Part shown: in pieces, positions 44,400-53,280 of the stretch
Layout of the letters: each line of letters begins with the position of its first letter
Position numbering within the stretch: the first letter of the stretch is position 1
Source of the DNA: Amycolatopsis echigonensis
GTDB taxonomy: Bacteria; Actinomycetota; Actinomycetes; Mycobacteriales; Pseudonocardiaceae
Reading direction: 5' to 3'
Assembly (NCBI RefSeq): GCF_014174495.1
Contig: NZ_JACJHR010000003.1
Coordinates: 62,001-126,000, forward strand
DNA: 64,000 nt
Notes under the pieces: generated by a model
What the model was told of the DNA's origin: nothing
Seen by the model: the letters and a program-made list of their open reading frames with translations, nothing else
The model's database searches: none
Made by a program: the position numbers and the translations under genes

Positions 44400-45124
44400 G
44401 AAACCGCCTGCGCCAACGCCTCCGCGTGCCGGGCGTCCGCCACCAGCAGCACCGATTCCAGCCCCGCCGCGATCCATTCCACCGGCTGGTCGTGCACGCC
44501 GTCGTCGCCCAGCTCGCGGTAAGTGTCCACAACGGACAGCAAAGTTCCCTCCGCGCCGAGCCGCACTCCGGCGATCAGCACGTGATGCGGCGCGGGCGGC
44601 CGCCACCGGTTCGTCCACAGTGGAGGGACGCCGGTGTCGAGGTAGTCCAGCAGCGCGCGTTCCGGGGTGTCCGGCGACCCCAGTTCCGCCGGGTCGACCC
44701 GCGCCAGCACCGCCACCCGCGGCAATTCCCACAGGCCCAGCAACAGATCCGACACGGTCGAAGGGTGCCACTGCCCCACCGCCGGGACCACTGCCAGGCT
44801 CTCCGCCGACAGCGTCCGGATAGCTGTGGCCAATCCGTCCAGCGAGGTGCCCGCAGCAGTCTCGTCGAAGGGCACGGGAAGACGGAAGTCGGTGCGGGAC
44901 AACGCACCTTCCGGGCGGCTGGTCGATCCGCGCACCGTCCCGGCAGCGATCGCGACCTCGTCCTGGTCCGGCACCGCGATGTCGGCCGCTCGCAGCGTCA
45001 CGAGTCCGGCGAAGGCCGCCGCCAAACCGTCCTTCTGCGGCAGTTCCGCTCTGGCTTCGGCGACCAGGCGCGCACCGCCGGGAAGCCAGTGGACGTCGGA
45101 AAGCCCCGTGTTCAGTACCGCCAC
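44366..45124 (-). CDS. Unrecognised protein coupled to a glutamine-synthetase-like gene
   Basis: 252 residues, no family assigned. Visible segments: ARAELPQKDGLAAAFAGLVT near 24-43, an internal DQDEVAIAAGTV, and PVEWIAAGLESVLLV near the C-terminus. No transmembrane span or signal peptide. GTG 45124 overlaps the 3' end of the glutamine-synthetase-like gene by 13 bases, so the two are translated together and probably work in one pathway. Codon use is like its neighbours. Confidence 0.6.
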   Translation of the reverse strand: MAVLNTGLSDVHWLPGGARLVAEARAELPQKDGLAAAFAGLVTLRAADIAVPDQDEVAIAAGTVRGSTSRPEGALSRTDFRLPVPFDETAAGTSLDGLATAIRTLSAESLAVVPAVGQWHPSTVSDLLLGLWELPRVAVLARVDPAELGSPDTPERALLDYLDTGVPPLWTNRWRPPAPHHVLIAGVRLGAEGTLLSVVDTYRELGDDGVHDQPVEWIAAGLESVLLVADARHAEALAQAVSYAGLRSCGAS

Positions 45125-46464
45125 AGATGCGCCGCCACGATCTCCTCGGGCGCCCGCTCGGCGGCCCACGCCGCGTCCGAGGCACGCACCGCGCGGAACG
45201 CGCCGAGCAGCTCGTCCCCCAGCGCCCCGGACACACGCGGATTCGCCAGCAGCGCGGTGTCCTGTTCGGACGGACTCGCCGGGAGCGGGAGCACGCCCGC
45301 GGTGTTCCGTTCCCCTTCGCTCCAGCCGCCCGGGTCCTCCGCGATCGGCTCCGGCAGGACGGCCGAATCCTTGATCCCGGCCATCCCGGCAGCGAGCACG
45401 ACGGCCAGCGCGAGATACGGATTGGCCGACGCGTCCGACGTCTTCAGCTCGACATTCGCGTGCTCCACGCCGAGCAACGCCGTGCCCGGGATGTACCGCA
45501 GCGGCGCTTCGCGGTTCTCCACGCCCCAAAACGCGTACGCACCAGCGAAAAACCCCGGCCGCAACCGCATCGTCGAAGGCACGCTCGGTGCCGTGATCGC
45601 CGTCAGCGCAGGCAAATCCCGCAGCAGCCCGCCGACGTAGGCCGCGCCATCGCCTTCCGGCACGCCGTCACCGGCCAGGAGGTTGCGGCCCTTGCGACGG
45701 ACCGAAGTGTGCAAATGCCAGCCGTTCCCGGCAGCCGCGAGGCCGATCATCGGCGCGAAACTCACCACGAGTCCGTGTGCGTGCGCGGCGGCGTGGATGG
45801 TCTGGCGCGCCAGCAGCTGATCGTCCGCCGCGGAGACCGGATCCGTTGCGGCGAGCGACAATTCCAGCTGTGCCACGCCGTATTCCGCGTGCAGCTGGCC
45901 GATCTCCAGGCCGTTCGCGGCGAAATCGTGCAGCAGCGCGGCAATGAACTCGTCCAGGCCGATGAGCGCGTGCGGGCTGTACGCGGGACCGCGATGTCCG
46001 GGCGCGGACACGACGTCCTCGCTGCCCGCCGGCGCGACGGAGAACTCCAGCTCATACCCGGCACGGAACTCGAGACCACGCTTCGCCGCCTCGGCGACCT
46101 GCCGCTCCAGCACGGAACGCTGGCAGTACGGCCACGGCGAACCGTCCGCGGCGAGCTGTCGCACCGGAGCCCAGGCGAGCGCGGGCTGTCCGGCGAGCCG
46201 GCGGAGCCGTTCCATGACCGGCACGAGCCGGATGTCGCCGGACGGGGTGCCGAGGCCGCAATGGGCGTAGGTGATGGCGTCGTGGCTGTCGAAGACCGCG
46301 AACAGCGAGGTCGCGCCCACGCCGCGGACGGCCGCGTCGGCCAGCCCACCGATGGGGACCACGCGCGAACGCGGGATGCCGTTGTTGTCCGCCCAGGTCA
46401 GGTGGACGCCAACGACCCCCGCCGCGGCGAGGTCCTTCGCCGCCGCCGACGCCGCCTTGGTCAT
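45112..46464 (-). CDS. Glutamine-synthetase-family ligase (GlnA/FluG-like), substrate unknown
   Basis: 450 residues from ATG 46464, set by gaggagg just upstream. Glutamine-synthetase elements: YELEFSV, HAEYGVAQLELSLAAT (metal-site glutamates), GNGWHLHTSV (the catalytic-site His), NREAPLRYI, and VELKTSDASANPYLALAVVL. In the last motif the usual EVR/EFR arginine is Lys, as in FluG/nodulin-type relatives, and the N-terminal domain is short. So it probably gamma-glutamylates an amine other than ammonia. In Streptomyces such paralogues act on polyamines or ethanolamine. An EamA exporter lies upstream and an unknown partner overlaps downstream. Confidence 0.8.
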   Translation of the reverse strand: MTKAASAAAKDLAAAGVVGVHLTWADNNGIPRSRVVPIGGLADAAVRGVGATSLFAVFDSHDAITYAHCGLGTPSGDIRLVPVMERLRRLAGQPALAWAPVRQLAADGSPWPYCQRSVLERQVAEAAKRGLEFRAGYELEFSVAPAGSEDVVSAPGHRGPAYSPHALIGLDEFIAALLHDFAANGLEIGQLHAEYGVAQLELSLAATDPVSAADDQLLARQTIHAAAHAHGLVVSFAPMIGLAAAGNGWHLHTSVRRKGRNLLAGDGVPEGDGAAYVGGLLRDLPALTAITAPSVPSTMRLRPGFFAGAYAFWGVENREAPLRYIPGTALLGVEHANVELKTSDASANPYLALAVVLAAGMAGIKDSAVLPEPIAEDPGGWSEGERNTAGVLPLPASPSEQDTALLANPRVSGALGDELLGAFRAVRASDAAWAAERAPEEIVAAHLWRY

Positions 46465-46528
46465 GGCAACCTCCTCGGGCTCGGGACCAGTATCGCGGGC
46501 CGGGGCCGCCCGGGCCATCCGCGGATGT

Positions 46529-47377
46529 TCACCCGGGCGGCTCAGTGACCGGTCCGGCGTCTTCCCTGCTGCGCAACGCCACCCCGGCGACGACCGCGAG
46601 CGTCCCGAGCGCTTCGCCGACGCTCGGCACCTGCGCGAGCACCAGGAACCCGACGACCCCGGCCGTCACCGGCAGCAACGCCAGCAGCACGGCGAACCGG
46701 GCCTGGCCGAGCCGGCGCAGGACCACTTGGTCGAGCGCGTACGGCACAACGGTCGACAGCACGCCGACGCCGATCCCGAGCAGCAGCATGCGTGGCGAAG
46801 CCCACACTTCCCCGGTGCCGAGCGCGAGCGGCGACAGCACGACGGTCGCCACCGCGAACCCGACCGCCAGCGAATCCAGTCCGTCCCCGCCGATCGCGAC
46901 CCGTTTGCCGAGCACGATGTACCCCGCCCAAGCAGCCGCCGCGGCCAGCGCGAACACGACGCCGAGCGGACTGCCCGCGATCCGCACGTCCGCGATCGCG
47001 ACCACCCCCACCGCCACCAGGACCAGCGCGATCAGGTCCCGCCGCGTACGCGACCCGACCGCCGCGACGACCACCGGACCGGCGAATTCCAGCGCGACCA
47101 CCGTGCCCAGCGGCAATCGCGCGATGGCCTCGTAAAAGACCACGTTCATCCCGGCCGTCACGACCCCGAAAGCGCCCGCGAGCAGCAGCCGTTTGCCCCG
47201 CCAAGCGGCTTTCGGCGGCCGCCGCCACAGCAACAGCACGACGGCCGCCCCGAGACAGCGGAGCCACGCAACCCCAGACGGCGTGGCGTGCCCGAAAAGG
47301 TCGACCGCGATGGCCGCACCGGCATACATCGAAATTCCGCTGAGAACGAACAAGACCGGTGCCGGAATCGCGTTCAC
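46529..47377 (-). CDS. EamA/RhtA-type DMT-family exporter
   Basis: 282 residues, ten spans, two EamA repeats. The start VNAIPAPVLFVLSGISMYAG and TPSGVAWLRCLGAAVVLL resemble RhtA threonine/homoserine exporters. GTG 47377 is chosen because homologues begin at this point; GTG 47425 would add 16 residues. It lies 64 bases upstream of the glutamine-synthetase-like gene on the same strand, so a shared transcript is possible, pointing to amino-acid or amine export. Confidence 0.83.
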   Translation of the reverse strand: MNAIPAPVLFVLSGISMYAGAAIAVDLFGHATPSGVAWLRCLGAAVVLLLWRRPPKAAWRGKRLLLAGAFGVVTAGMNVVFYEAIARLPLGTVVALEFAGPVVVAAVGSRTRRDLIALVLVAVGVVAIADVRIAGSPLGVVFALAAAAAWAGYIVLGKRVAIGGDGLDSLAVGFAVATVVLSPLALGTGEVWASPRMLLLGIGVGVLSTVVPYALDQVVLRRLGQARFAVLLALLPVTAGVVGFLVLAQVPSVGEALGTLAVVAGVALRSREDAGPVTEPPG

Positions 47378-47670
47378 GCGTTTCCAGGAGAGTGCAATGC
47401 CCACTCCCGCATGGTGCCTGACCACGGAAAACGCCCTGCGCCGGGTGGTCTGGTCCTACGGGTTGGGACGCGGCTGCGGCATCCGGGCTAATTCGGCGTG
47501 ACGCACCTCCCACCGGCGCGGGAACACTTGCGGGCCGCCAAACGTCTGCAAGAGTGGAAGCACGAACACCGCGGAGCCGGAAGCGATCCCCGCCGAAGGC
47601 ATCGAGACCGAAGTGGGCGTAGCTGGATCGAGGCACCGGGCGACCGGTGCCGGGACGGAGGGAGACCCCC

Positions 47671-47850
47671 ATGACAACACCCACGCTCACCCGCCCCGAA
47701 TTGACCGCAGCCGACCGATGCGACCGGTGCGGAGCAGCAGCTCAGGTACGCGCTGTCCTCAGCTCCGGAGGCGAGCTGCTCTTCTGCGGGCACCACGCCC
47801 GCGAGCACGAGGCCAAGCTCAAGGAACTGGCCGCGGAGATCCAGAAGTAA
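47671..47850 (+). CDS. Small DUF7455-type zinc-binding protein
   Basis: 59 residues. CDRCGAAAQVRAVL and ELLFCGHHAREHE give a C-x2-C ... C-x2-H set that probably binds zinc, followed by a helical tail. ATG 47671 is preceded by ggaggga (47657-47663). Small proteins of this type are widespread in actinobacteria, often near sigma-factor genes. A strong terminator follows. Function unknown. Confidence 0.82.
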   Translation: MTTPTLTRPELTAADRCDRCGAAAQVRAVLSSGGELLFCGHHAREHEAKLKELAAEIQK

Positions 47851-47873
47851 GTTCGCTCACCGACAGATTCGCT

Positions 47874-47909
47874 CCGGAGGCGGCAGGCGCACGCGCTTGC
47901 CGCCTCCGG
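47874..47909 (+). terminator. Terminator after the DUF7455 gene
   Basis: Inverted repeat 47874-47890 with 47893-47909 (one G-T pair), folding to a ~15-base stem, then cgttttccc. It lies 23 bases past the stop. Confidence 0.82.
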
Positions 47910-48206
47910 CGTTTTCCCGGCCGGGCGACCGGCGCTTCTCGCTCTCAGATTTTGTGCGGCCCCGGTGCCCTGCGCCGAGCTTCGGCGCAGGCTGGCCTGC
48001 CGGATCTTGGCCTCTCGCGTGCCGCTGGGCGCGGGCTGCCCTCGCGTCGACCGCAGGGCACTAGCCGACTCTGCCCGCGCACCACGACTGCCGCCTCGAC
48101 GCATCCCGGCCATCCACCAGGCGAGCCGCTTTCTTCAGAGTCCGCCCACCGGCCCGCCTCCCCGGCAACGGCCCTAAACGTGCACCAGCGCACTTCACCC
48201 AGCCGG
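47910..48206. other. Intergenic stretch with a second hairpin
   Basis: About 300 bases with no gene supported. It holds a perfect ten-base inverted repeat with a three-base loop (47969-47991, cctgcgccga / tcggcgcagg). The rest looks like decayed non-coding sequence leading into the truncated repeat at 48207. Confidence 0.4.
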
Positions 48207-48275
48207 GGCACCCAGCCCCCTCCCAGCGCCCCGATACGAAGCCTCCTTGCACAATCCGGCTCCGGGGTGCCCACC
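48207..48275 (+). repeat. Dispersed repeat, copy 4, lacking the palindrome
   Basis: Both flanks of the dispersed element are present: cagccccctccc then ccccgatacgaagcc (48229-48243), followed directly by cacaatccgg and ctccggggtgccc (48260-48272). The 24-base stem-loop that separates these in the other copies is missing, together with the tcag next to it. The tcgccgccaggcga block is also absent. It lies between the convergent DUF7455 and ROK genes. Confidence 0.75.
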
Positions 48276-48315
48276 CGCACCGCCGGGAACAGCCTCACGG
48301 CCGCCGAGAAAAACC

Positions 48316-49485
48316 TCACACCGTATCCAGCACCACTTCGAACGCCACCTCAGCCGCCCCCAGCAGCTTCACATCCGCCCCCAGCGCCGAACTCACGATC
48401 CGAGTCCCGCCGACCGCCCGCGACACCAGGCTTCGCCGCCGCACCTCGTCGGCGACCGACCGCATCACCGTCTCCGGCAGCACGGTGAGCAAATCCCCCA
48501 GCACCACCAGCTCGGGCCCCAGCAGGTTGACCACGTTGACGAGCCCCAGCGTGAGCCACTCCGCGTACTCCTCGAGCCGGGAAGCAGCCGAGTCAGGATC
48601 CAGCCTCAGTTCCCGCAGCTCCACCAGGATCGCCCCGCGAGGCGTGTCCTCCGGCAGCCCCAGCGCCCGGCACAGCGCCGCCTCGCCGATCTCGGTCTCC
48701 CAGCACCCCCGGCTCCCGCAATAGCAAGCCCGCCCGCCGGGCCGGATCGCCATGTGCCCGATCTCGCCGACGTACCCCGCGCCCCCGCGCAGCGACGATC
48801 CCTGCGAAATCACCCCGCCGCCGACGCCGACGTCCGCGGAGACGTACACCGAATCCGAAGACCCCCGAGCCGCACCCCGCAAATGCTCGGCGACCGCGCC
48901 CAGCTCGGCGTCGTTGGCCACCAGCACCGGAATCCGCAGCACCGCCGACAGCCGGTCCCCGAGCGCCACGTCGGTCCACCGCAGGTTGGGCGCTTCGTGC
49001 ACCAGGCCGTCGGCCCGCCGCACCACCCCGGGCACCGACACCCCGGCCGCGACCGGCTCCACGCCGAGGTCCCCGGCCAGCACCCGGGTCGACTCGATCA
49101 CGTGGGTGATGACCTCGTCCGCCGTCCGCGTCCGGCCGTGCAGGTTCCAGCTGTTGCGCCCGAGGATCTGCCCGCCGAGCCCGACCAGCGCGATCGCCAC
49201 GTGTTCGACCTGCAGGTCGACCGCGAGCACGACCGCGGCGTGCGGCTGCGGCAGGACCAGGAGCGAGGGGCGGCCCGCCCCTCGCCCTGGCCTCGGCACT
49301 TTCTCCTCGACCACGCCCGCCTCGGCGAGACCGTCGACGAGGGTTTTGATGGTGCTCCGGTTGAGCCCCAGTTCGGTGGCCAGTGCGGCCCGCGTACTGG
49401 GCCCGCCGACGTGCAGCAGGCGCAACAGGGTCGTGCGGTTGTGCCGGCGCACCTCGTCCGGACGGGCGACGGGCGGGCTGCTCAC
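48316..49485 (-). CDS. ROK-family transcriptional repressor (XylR-like)
   Basis: 389 residues. N-terminal winged helix (RHNRTTLLRLLHVGGPSTRAAL, LGLNRSTIKTLVDGLAEAGVV, ~15-60) followed by a ROK sugar-kinase-like domain. This has the zinc motif CYCGSRGCWE and GEIGHMAIRPGG, but shows no sign of being an active kinase. It is the last gene after the xylose-type ABC genes, with a 22-base gap, so it is probably co-transcribed and represses the operon through the palindrome at 53026. A pentose or another sugar would be the inducer. Confidence 0.9.
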   Translation of the reverse strand: MSSPPVARPDEVRRHNRTTLLRLLHVGGPSTRAALATELGLNRSTIKTLVDGLAEAGVVEEKVPRPGRGAGRPSLLVLPQPHAAVVLAVDLQVEHVAIALVGLGGQILGRNSWNLHGRTRTADEVITHVIESTRVLAGDLGVEPVAAGVSVPGVVRRADGLVHEAPNLRWTDVALGDRLSAVLRIPVLVANDAELGAVAEHLRGAARGSSDSVYVSADVGVGGGVISQGSSLRGGAGYVGEIGHMAIRPGGRACYCGSRGCWETEIGEAALCRALGLPEDTPRGAILVELRELRLDPDSAASRLEEYAEWLTLGLVNVVNLLGPELVVLGDLLTVLPETVMRSVADEVRRRSLVSRAVGGTRIVSSALGADVKLLGAAEVAFEVVLDTV

Positions 49486-49507
49486 CGGCTCATCTTCCCA
49501 TCAGCCC

Positions 49508-50941
49508 TCAGCGGGCCGACGCCTCAGCCCGCCGTCGCGACAGCGCGTCGACGGTCGCGGCCAGCAAGAGCACCAGACCGGTGATGATGTTGACCACCGC
49601 GGCCTTCTGCTGGAGCAGGCCGAGCCCGTTGTTCACGATCGCCAGCACCGCGCCGCCGATCACCGCGTCCATGATCCGGCCCTTGCCGCCGAACAGCGAG
49701 GTGCCGCCGATGACCGCAGCGCCGACCGCGAACAGCAGCGTGTTCAGGCCGCCGGACTGGCCGCTGACGGAGCCGACCTTCGACGAGTACACGATCGCGC
49801 CGATCGCCGCGAAGGACGAGCTGATCACGAACACGCTGGTGCGCAGCTTCGGCACGTTGATGCCGGCCCGGCGCGCGGCTTCCTTGTTGCCGCCCACCGC
49901 GTACAGGTGCCGGCCGTACTTGGTGCGGTTGAGCACGTACGTGCCCGCCACCAGCAGGGCCAGGACGATCGGCACCACGTACGGCACGCCCGAGATCACG
50001 ACGAGGTCGTTCGACGCCCGGTTGACGGTGAGCAGGTAAGTCGCGACCGCGGCGAGGACCGCGACGGCGGCCACCTTCGCCAGCACGATCGGCGTCGGCT
50101 GGACCACCAGCCCGCGCTTCAGCCGCGAGAAATGCTGTCCGAGCGCGAGCACCGCGTATCCGCCTGCCGCGACCACGAACAGCACCCAGCTGCCGACGAT
50201 CGAGAGGTTGCCGTTGGCGACCGCGTTGAGCGTGTCGCTCGTGCTGATCGGCAGCGTGCCGCCTTCGCCGACGAACTGCAGGATCACGCCCTGCCACACG
50301 ATGAACAGCGCCAGCGTGACGACGAACGACGGCATGCCGATCTTCGACACCAGGAAACCGGTGATGCAGCCGATCGCGGTGCCGGTGCAGATCGCGATGA
50401 CCATTTCGACCCACGCGTTCACCGGCGCGCCGATCAGGATCACCACGATGCCGACCAGCGAAACCGCCGCCCCGGCCCAGATCTTCTGCAGCAGCGCCAG
50501 CACCACCGCGAGCACGAGCACCGCGATGAACGTGATGAAGACGCCGGTTCCCATGACGCCCAGAAGGTTTCCGTTGCGGACGTAGTGCAGCGCCATCAGC
50601 GACGCGCACACGCCGGACGCGGTGCCCGCCGACAGGTCGATCTCGCCGAGCAGCAGCACGAACACGATGCCCATCGCGATGATGGTCTGCCCCGCGCCCT
50701 GCTCCAGCAGGTTCGCGATGTTGCGGAGCGTGAAGAAGTCGCCGGAGAGCGCGCTGAACAGGACGGCGAGCGCGATCACGCCGAGCACGGCGGGAATCGA
50801 GCCGAGCTGCCCGTCCTTCATCCGCGCGAAGTAGTCCTTGATCGCCTCGCCGGTGGACATCGAGGTGGTGTCGATGCCGAAGTCGGCGATCGCCCCCGCG
50901 GGGGCCTCCGGCTTCTCCGGCTTCGCGGAAGTTTCGGTCAT
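49508..50941 (-). CDS. xylH: Xylose-type sugar ABC transporter permease
   Basis: 477 residues with an extended cytoplasmic N-terminus (~45 residues) and more than ten spans, typical of XylH-like BPD_transp_2 permeases. Segments include LLLGEIDLSAGTASGVCASL, FVVTLALFIVWQGV, YAVGGNKEAARRAGINV and GGTSLFGGKGRIMDAVIGG. ATG 50941 is 20 bases after the ATPase stop. Forms the membrane channel for the XylF/XylG partners. Confidence 0.92.
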   Translation of the reverse strand: MTETSAKPEKPEAPAGAIADFGIDTTSMSTGEAIKDYFARMKDGQLGSIPAVLGVIALAVLFSALSGDFFTLRNIANLLEQGAGQTIIAMGIVFVLLLGEIDLSAGTASGVCASLMALHYVRNGNLLGVMGTGVFITFIAVLVLAVVLALLQKIWAGAAVSLVGIVVILIGAPVNAWVEMVIAICTGTAIGCITGFLVSKIGMPSFVVTLALFIVWQGVILQFVGEGGTLPISTSDTLNAVANGNLSIVGSWVLFVVAAGGYAVLALGQHFSRLKRGLVVQPTPIVLAKVAAVAVLAAVATYLLTVNRASNDLVVISGVPYVVPIVLALLVAGTYVLNRTKYGRHLYAVGGNKEAARRAGINVPKLRTSVFVISSSFAAIGAIVYSSKVGSVSGQSGGLNTLLFAVGAAVIGGTSLFGGKGRIMDAVIGGAVLAIVNNGLGLLQQKAAVVNIITGLVLLLAATVDALSRRRAEASAR

Positions 50942-50961
50942 GGCGGGTTCTTTCTCGCTGC

Positions 50962-51735
50962 TCACAGCGCGACGGCTTCGGGGCGGGCCAGGCCGAGTTC
51001 GCCGGAACGGCCCGCGGTGATGAGTTCGACGACCTGGCTGTGCGTCACGTCCTTGGTCTGGACGTCCGCGACGAGCCGGCCGAGGTAGAGCACGTCGATC
51101 CGGTCGGCGACCTCGAAGACGTCGGCCATGTTGTGGCTGATCAGCACGACGCCGAGGCCCTGTTCGGCGAGCCTGCGCACCAGGTCGAGCACCTGCTTGG
51201 TCTGCGCGACGCCGAGCGCCGCGGTCGGCTCGTCGAGGATGACGACTTTGCTGTTCCACAGCACGGATTTCGCGATCGCCACGGTCTGCCGCTGCCCGCC
51301 CGAGAGCGCGGAAACGGGCGTGCGGACCGATTTCACCGTGCGCACGCCCAGCGACGCCAGCGTCTCGCGCGCGGCCTTCTCCATGCTGGCCTCGTCGAGC
51401 AGCCAGCTGCTGCCGCGCTCGCGGCCGAGGAACATGTTCTGCACGATGTCGAGGTTGTCGGCGAGGGCGAGGTCCTGGTACACGACCTCGATGCCGAGTT
51501 CGGCGGCGTCCTTCGGACCGCGGATGTGCGCGTCCGCGCCGTTGAACCGCACGGAACCCGTGTCGTACGGGTGAATGCCCGCGATGCATTTGACCAAAGT
51601 GGACTTGCCGGCCCCGTTGTCGCCGACGAGCGCGGTCACTTCGCCCGCCCGCACGCCGAAGTCCACGTCGTGCAGGACGTGGACCGGGCCGAAGCTCTTG
51701 TTCAGGCCGGTGATGTCGAGAATGGGCTCGCTCAT
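50962..51735 (-). CDS. xylG: Sugar ABC transporter ATP-binding protein, single cassette
   Basis: 257 residues, one ATP-binding cassette: Walker A GDNGAGKST near 38-46, signature SGGQRQTVAIA near 145, Walker B VVILDEPTAALG near 168, and the switch His in LISHNMADV. Enterobacterial XylG/RbsA proteins carry two cassettes (~500 residues); the single-cassette form must dimerise. Energises uptake by XylFH. ATG 51735 lies 91 bases after the binding-protein stop. Confidence 0.92.
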   Translation of the reverse strand: MSEPILDITGLNKSFGPVHVLHDVDFGVRAGEVTALVGDNGAGKSTLVKCIAGIHPYDTGSVRFNGADAHIRGPKDAAELGIEVVYQDLALADNLDIVQNMFLGRERGSSWLLDEASMEKAARETLASLGVRTVKSVRTPVSALSGGQRQTVAIAKSVLWNSKVVILDEPTAALGVAQTKQVLDLVRRLAEQGLGVVLISHNMADVFEVADRIDVLYLGRLVADVQTKDVTHSQVVELITAGRSGELGLARPEAVAL

Positions 51736-51826
51736 GGTTTCGCTTGTCTCTCGCGTGGGTGCCGGGCCGGAACGCGTGTCGGGGGAACGCGTCCCGGCCC
51801 GGCTGCTCTGGCGGGGAGTTACGGCG

Positions 51827-52963
51827 TCAGGAGATGCCGTTTGCGGTGCACTTGGCGGCGAGGTCGCCGGTGCAGATGTCGGACGCCTTGACGTAGCCCT
51901 GCTGGACGACGGTCTTGACGTCCTTGATCGTGATCAGCTGCGGCTGAAGCAGCACCGACTTCAGGTCGCGGTTGTTCTTCGGGTCGTGCAGCTTGCCGGT
52001 CGCGATCGCGTCCGCGGCCGCCTTGTCGCCCTTGGCCAGCGCGGCGGCCAGCTTGGCGGTGTTCTCGGCCTCTTCCTTGATCGGCTTGAAGATCGTCAGC
52101 GTCTGGTCGCCGCGCAGGATCGCCTGCAGGCCGGCCGGGGTCGCGTCCTGGCCGGTGACCGGGACCTTGCCGTTGAGCCCGTTCTTCTTCAGCACGGTGA
52201 TCACCGCGCCGGCGAGCTCGTCGTTCGCCGCGACGACGCCGTCGACCTTGCCGTTGACCCGGGTGAAGATCTGCTCGAAGGTGGTGCCGCCGACCTGGGC
52301 GTCCCAGTTGTCGATGGCCTGCTTCTGCACCAGGTTCAGCGTCTTGGCGTCGTACAGCGGCTTGAGGATCTTGTCGTGGCCGTTGCCGAACAGCGTCGCG
52401 TTGTTGTCCGTCGGCGCGCCCTCGATCTGGACGACGTTGGCTCCCGGCTTGCTCTTCAGCGCGTCGGCCAGGCCCTGCGCCTGGATCTCGCCGACCTTCT
52501 CGTTGTCGAACGAGACGTAGTAGTCGGCCGAACCGCCGAGGCTCGGGCGGTCGTAGTCGATGACCGGGATGCCCGCGGTCTTGGCCTTGGCCTCGATCGC
52601 CGCGCCGACCGCCGGGTCGGACGGGGCGATGATCAGCACCTTGACGCCCTGGCTGATGAAGCCGTCGGCGAGGGTGGAGAACTTCTGGTTGTCGCCCTGG
52701 GCGTTCTCGATGTCGGCGCTGAAGCCCTGCGCGGAGAGCGCGGCCTGCAGCATCGGCTTGTCGAAGGCTTCCCAGCGGGCGGAAGTGGCGGTCTCCGGCA
52801 GGATCACGCCGACCTTGCCGCTGGCGCCGCCGCCCGCGGGAGCGGAGGCGGAGCTGTTGGTGCCCCCCGAGTTCCCGGAGCCCGCACTGTTGGCGCCGCA
52901 CGCCGAAAGCGCCAGGCCGGCGCTCACCGTCGCGGCGAGGAGGGTAAGGGTTCTGCTGCGCAT
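51827..52963 (-). CDS. xylF: Xylose-type sugar-binding lipoprotein
   Basis: 378 residues. Lipoprotein signal with lipobox LALSAC (Cys22) and a Gly/Ser-rich linker. The mature domain is a periplasmic-binding-protein type I fold: VGVILPETATSARWEAFD, IIAPSDPAVGAAIEAK, IPVIDYDRPSLGGSADYYV, VPVTGQDATPAGLQAILRG, very like XylF. ATG 52963 follows ggaacgagg. It is first in the operon xylF-xylG-xylH-ROK. Xylose is the likely ligand, but related pentoses fit. Confidence 0.92.
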   Translation of the reverse strand: MRSRTLTLLAATVSAGLALSACGANSAGSGNSGGTNSSASAPAGGGASGKVGVILPETATSARWEAFDKPMLQAALSAQGFSADIENAQGDNQKFSTLADGFISQGVKVLIIAPSDPAVGAAIEAKAKTAGIPVIDYDRPSLGGSADYYVSFDNEKVGEIQAQGLADALKSKPGANVVQIEGAPTDNNATLFGNGHDKILKPLYDAKTLNLVQKQAIDNWDAQVGGTTFEQIFTRVNGKVDGVVAANDELAGAVITVLKKNGLNGKVPVTGQDATPAGLQAILRGDQTLTIFKPIKEEAENTAKLAAALAKGDKAAADAIATGKLHDPKNNRDLKSVLLQPQLITIKDVKTVVQQGYVKASDICTGDLAAKCTANGIS

Positions 52964-53025
52964 CCTCGTTCCTTCTCCGATCATGCTCGCGGGGTGATCG
53001 GGGAAGCCCCGGTGCACCGTCGCAG

Positions 53026-53048
53026 ATATGTTGTGGCCGACAACATAT
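53026..53048 (-). promoter_or_regulatory. Candidate ROK repressor operator upstream of xylF
   Basis: Perfect inverted repeat atatgttgt / acaacatat with a five-base centre (ggccg), 62 bases upstream of the xylF start. It is strikingly AT-rich for this genome. Its position before xylF and the ROK repressor in the same operon support an autoregulatory operator. Confidence 0.72.
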
Positions 53049-53280
53049 GCCGCCGAGCGGCTCTGCGGAAGATGGCGGGATCGAGTAACTGACACCAAAT
53101 GGACACGGTTCGGCAACGCAGCCCTAATCTGCGCCCTGAACTGACGGAGTGATCCGTGCCACGCACTGAGCGTAACGAGAAGGTGTCCGGACTTGTCCGG
53201 TCCGGGGCACGACGGTGCCCGTCGAGGCGCCCGGATCGAACCGGACGAACCGTTCTACCAGGAAAAGGAGGGTGCGCGAG

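Noticed and set aside
47613..48488. Plus-strand frame running through the DUF7455 gene and into the ROK gene
   Set aside because: It crosses a strong terminator and the truncated repeat; the Pro/Arg-rich translation is not protein-like.
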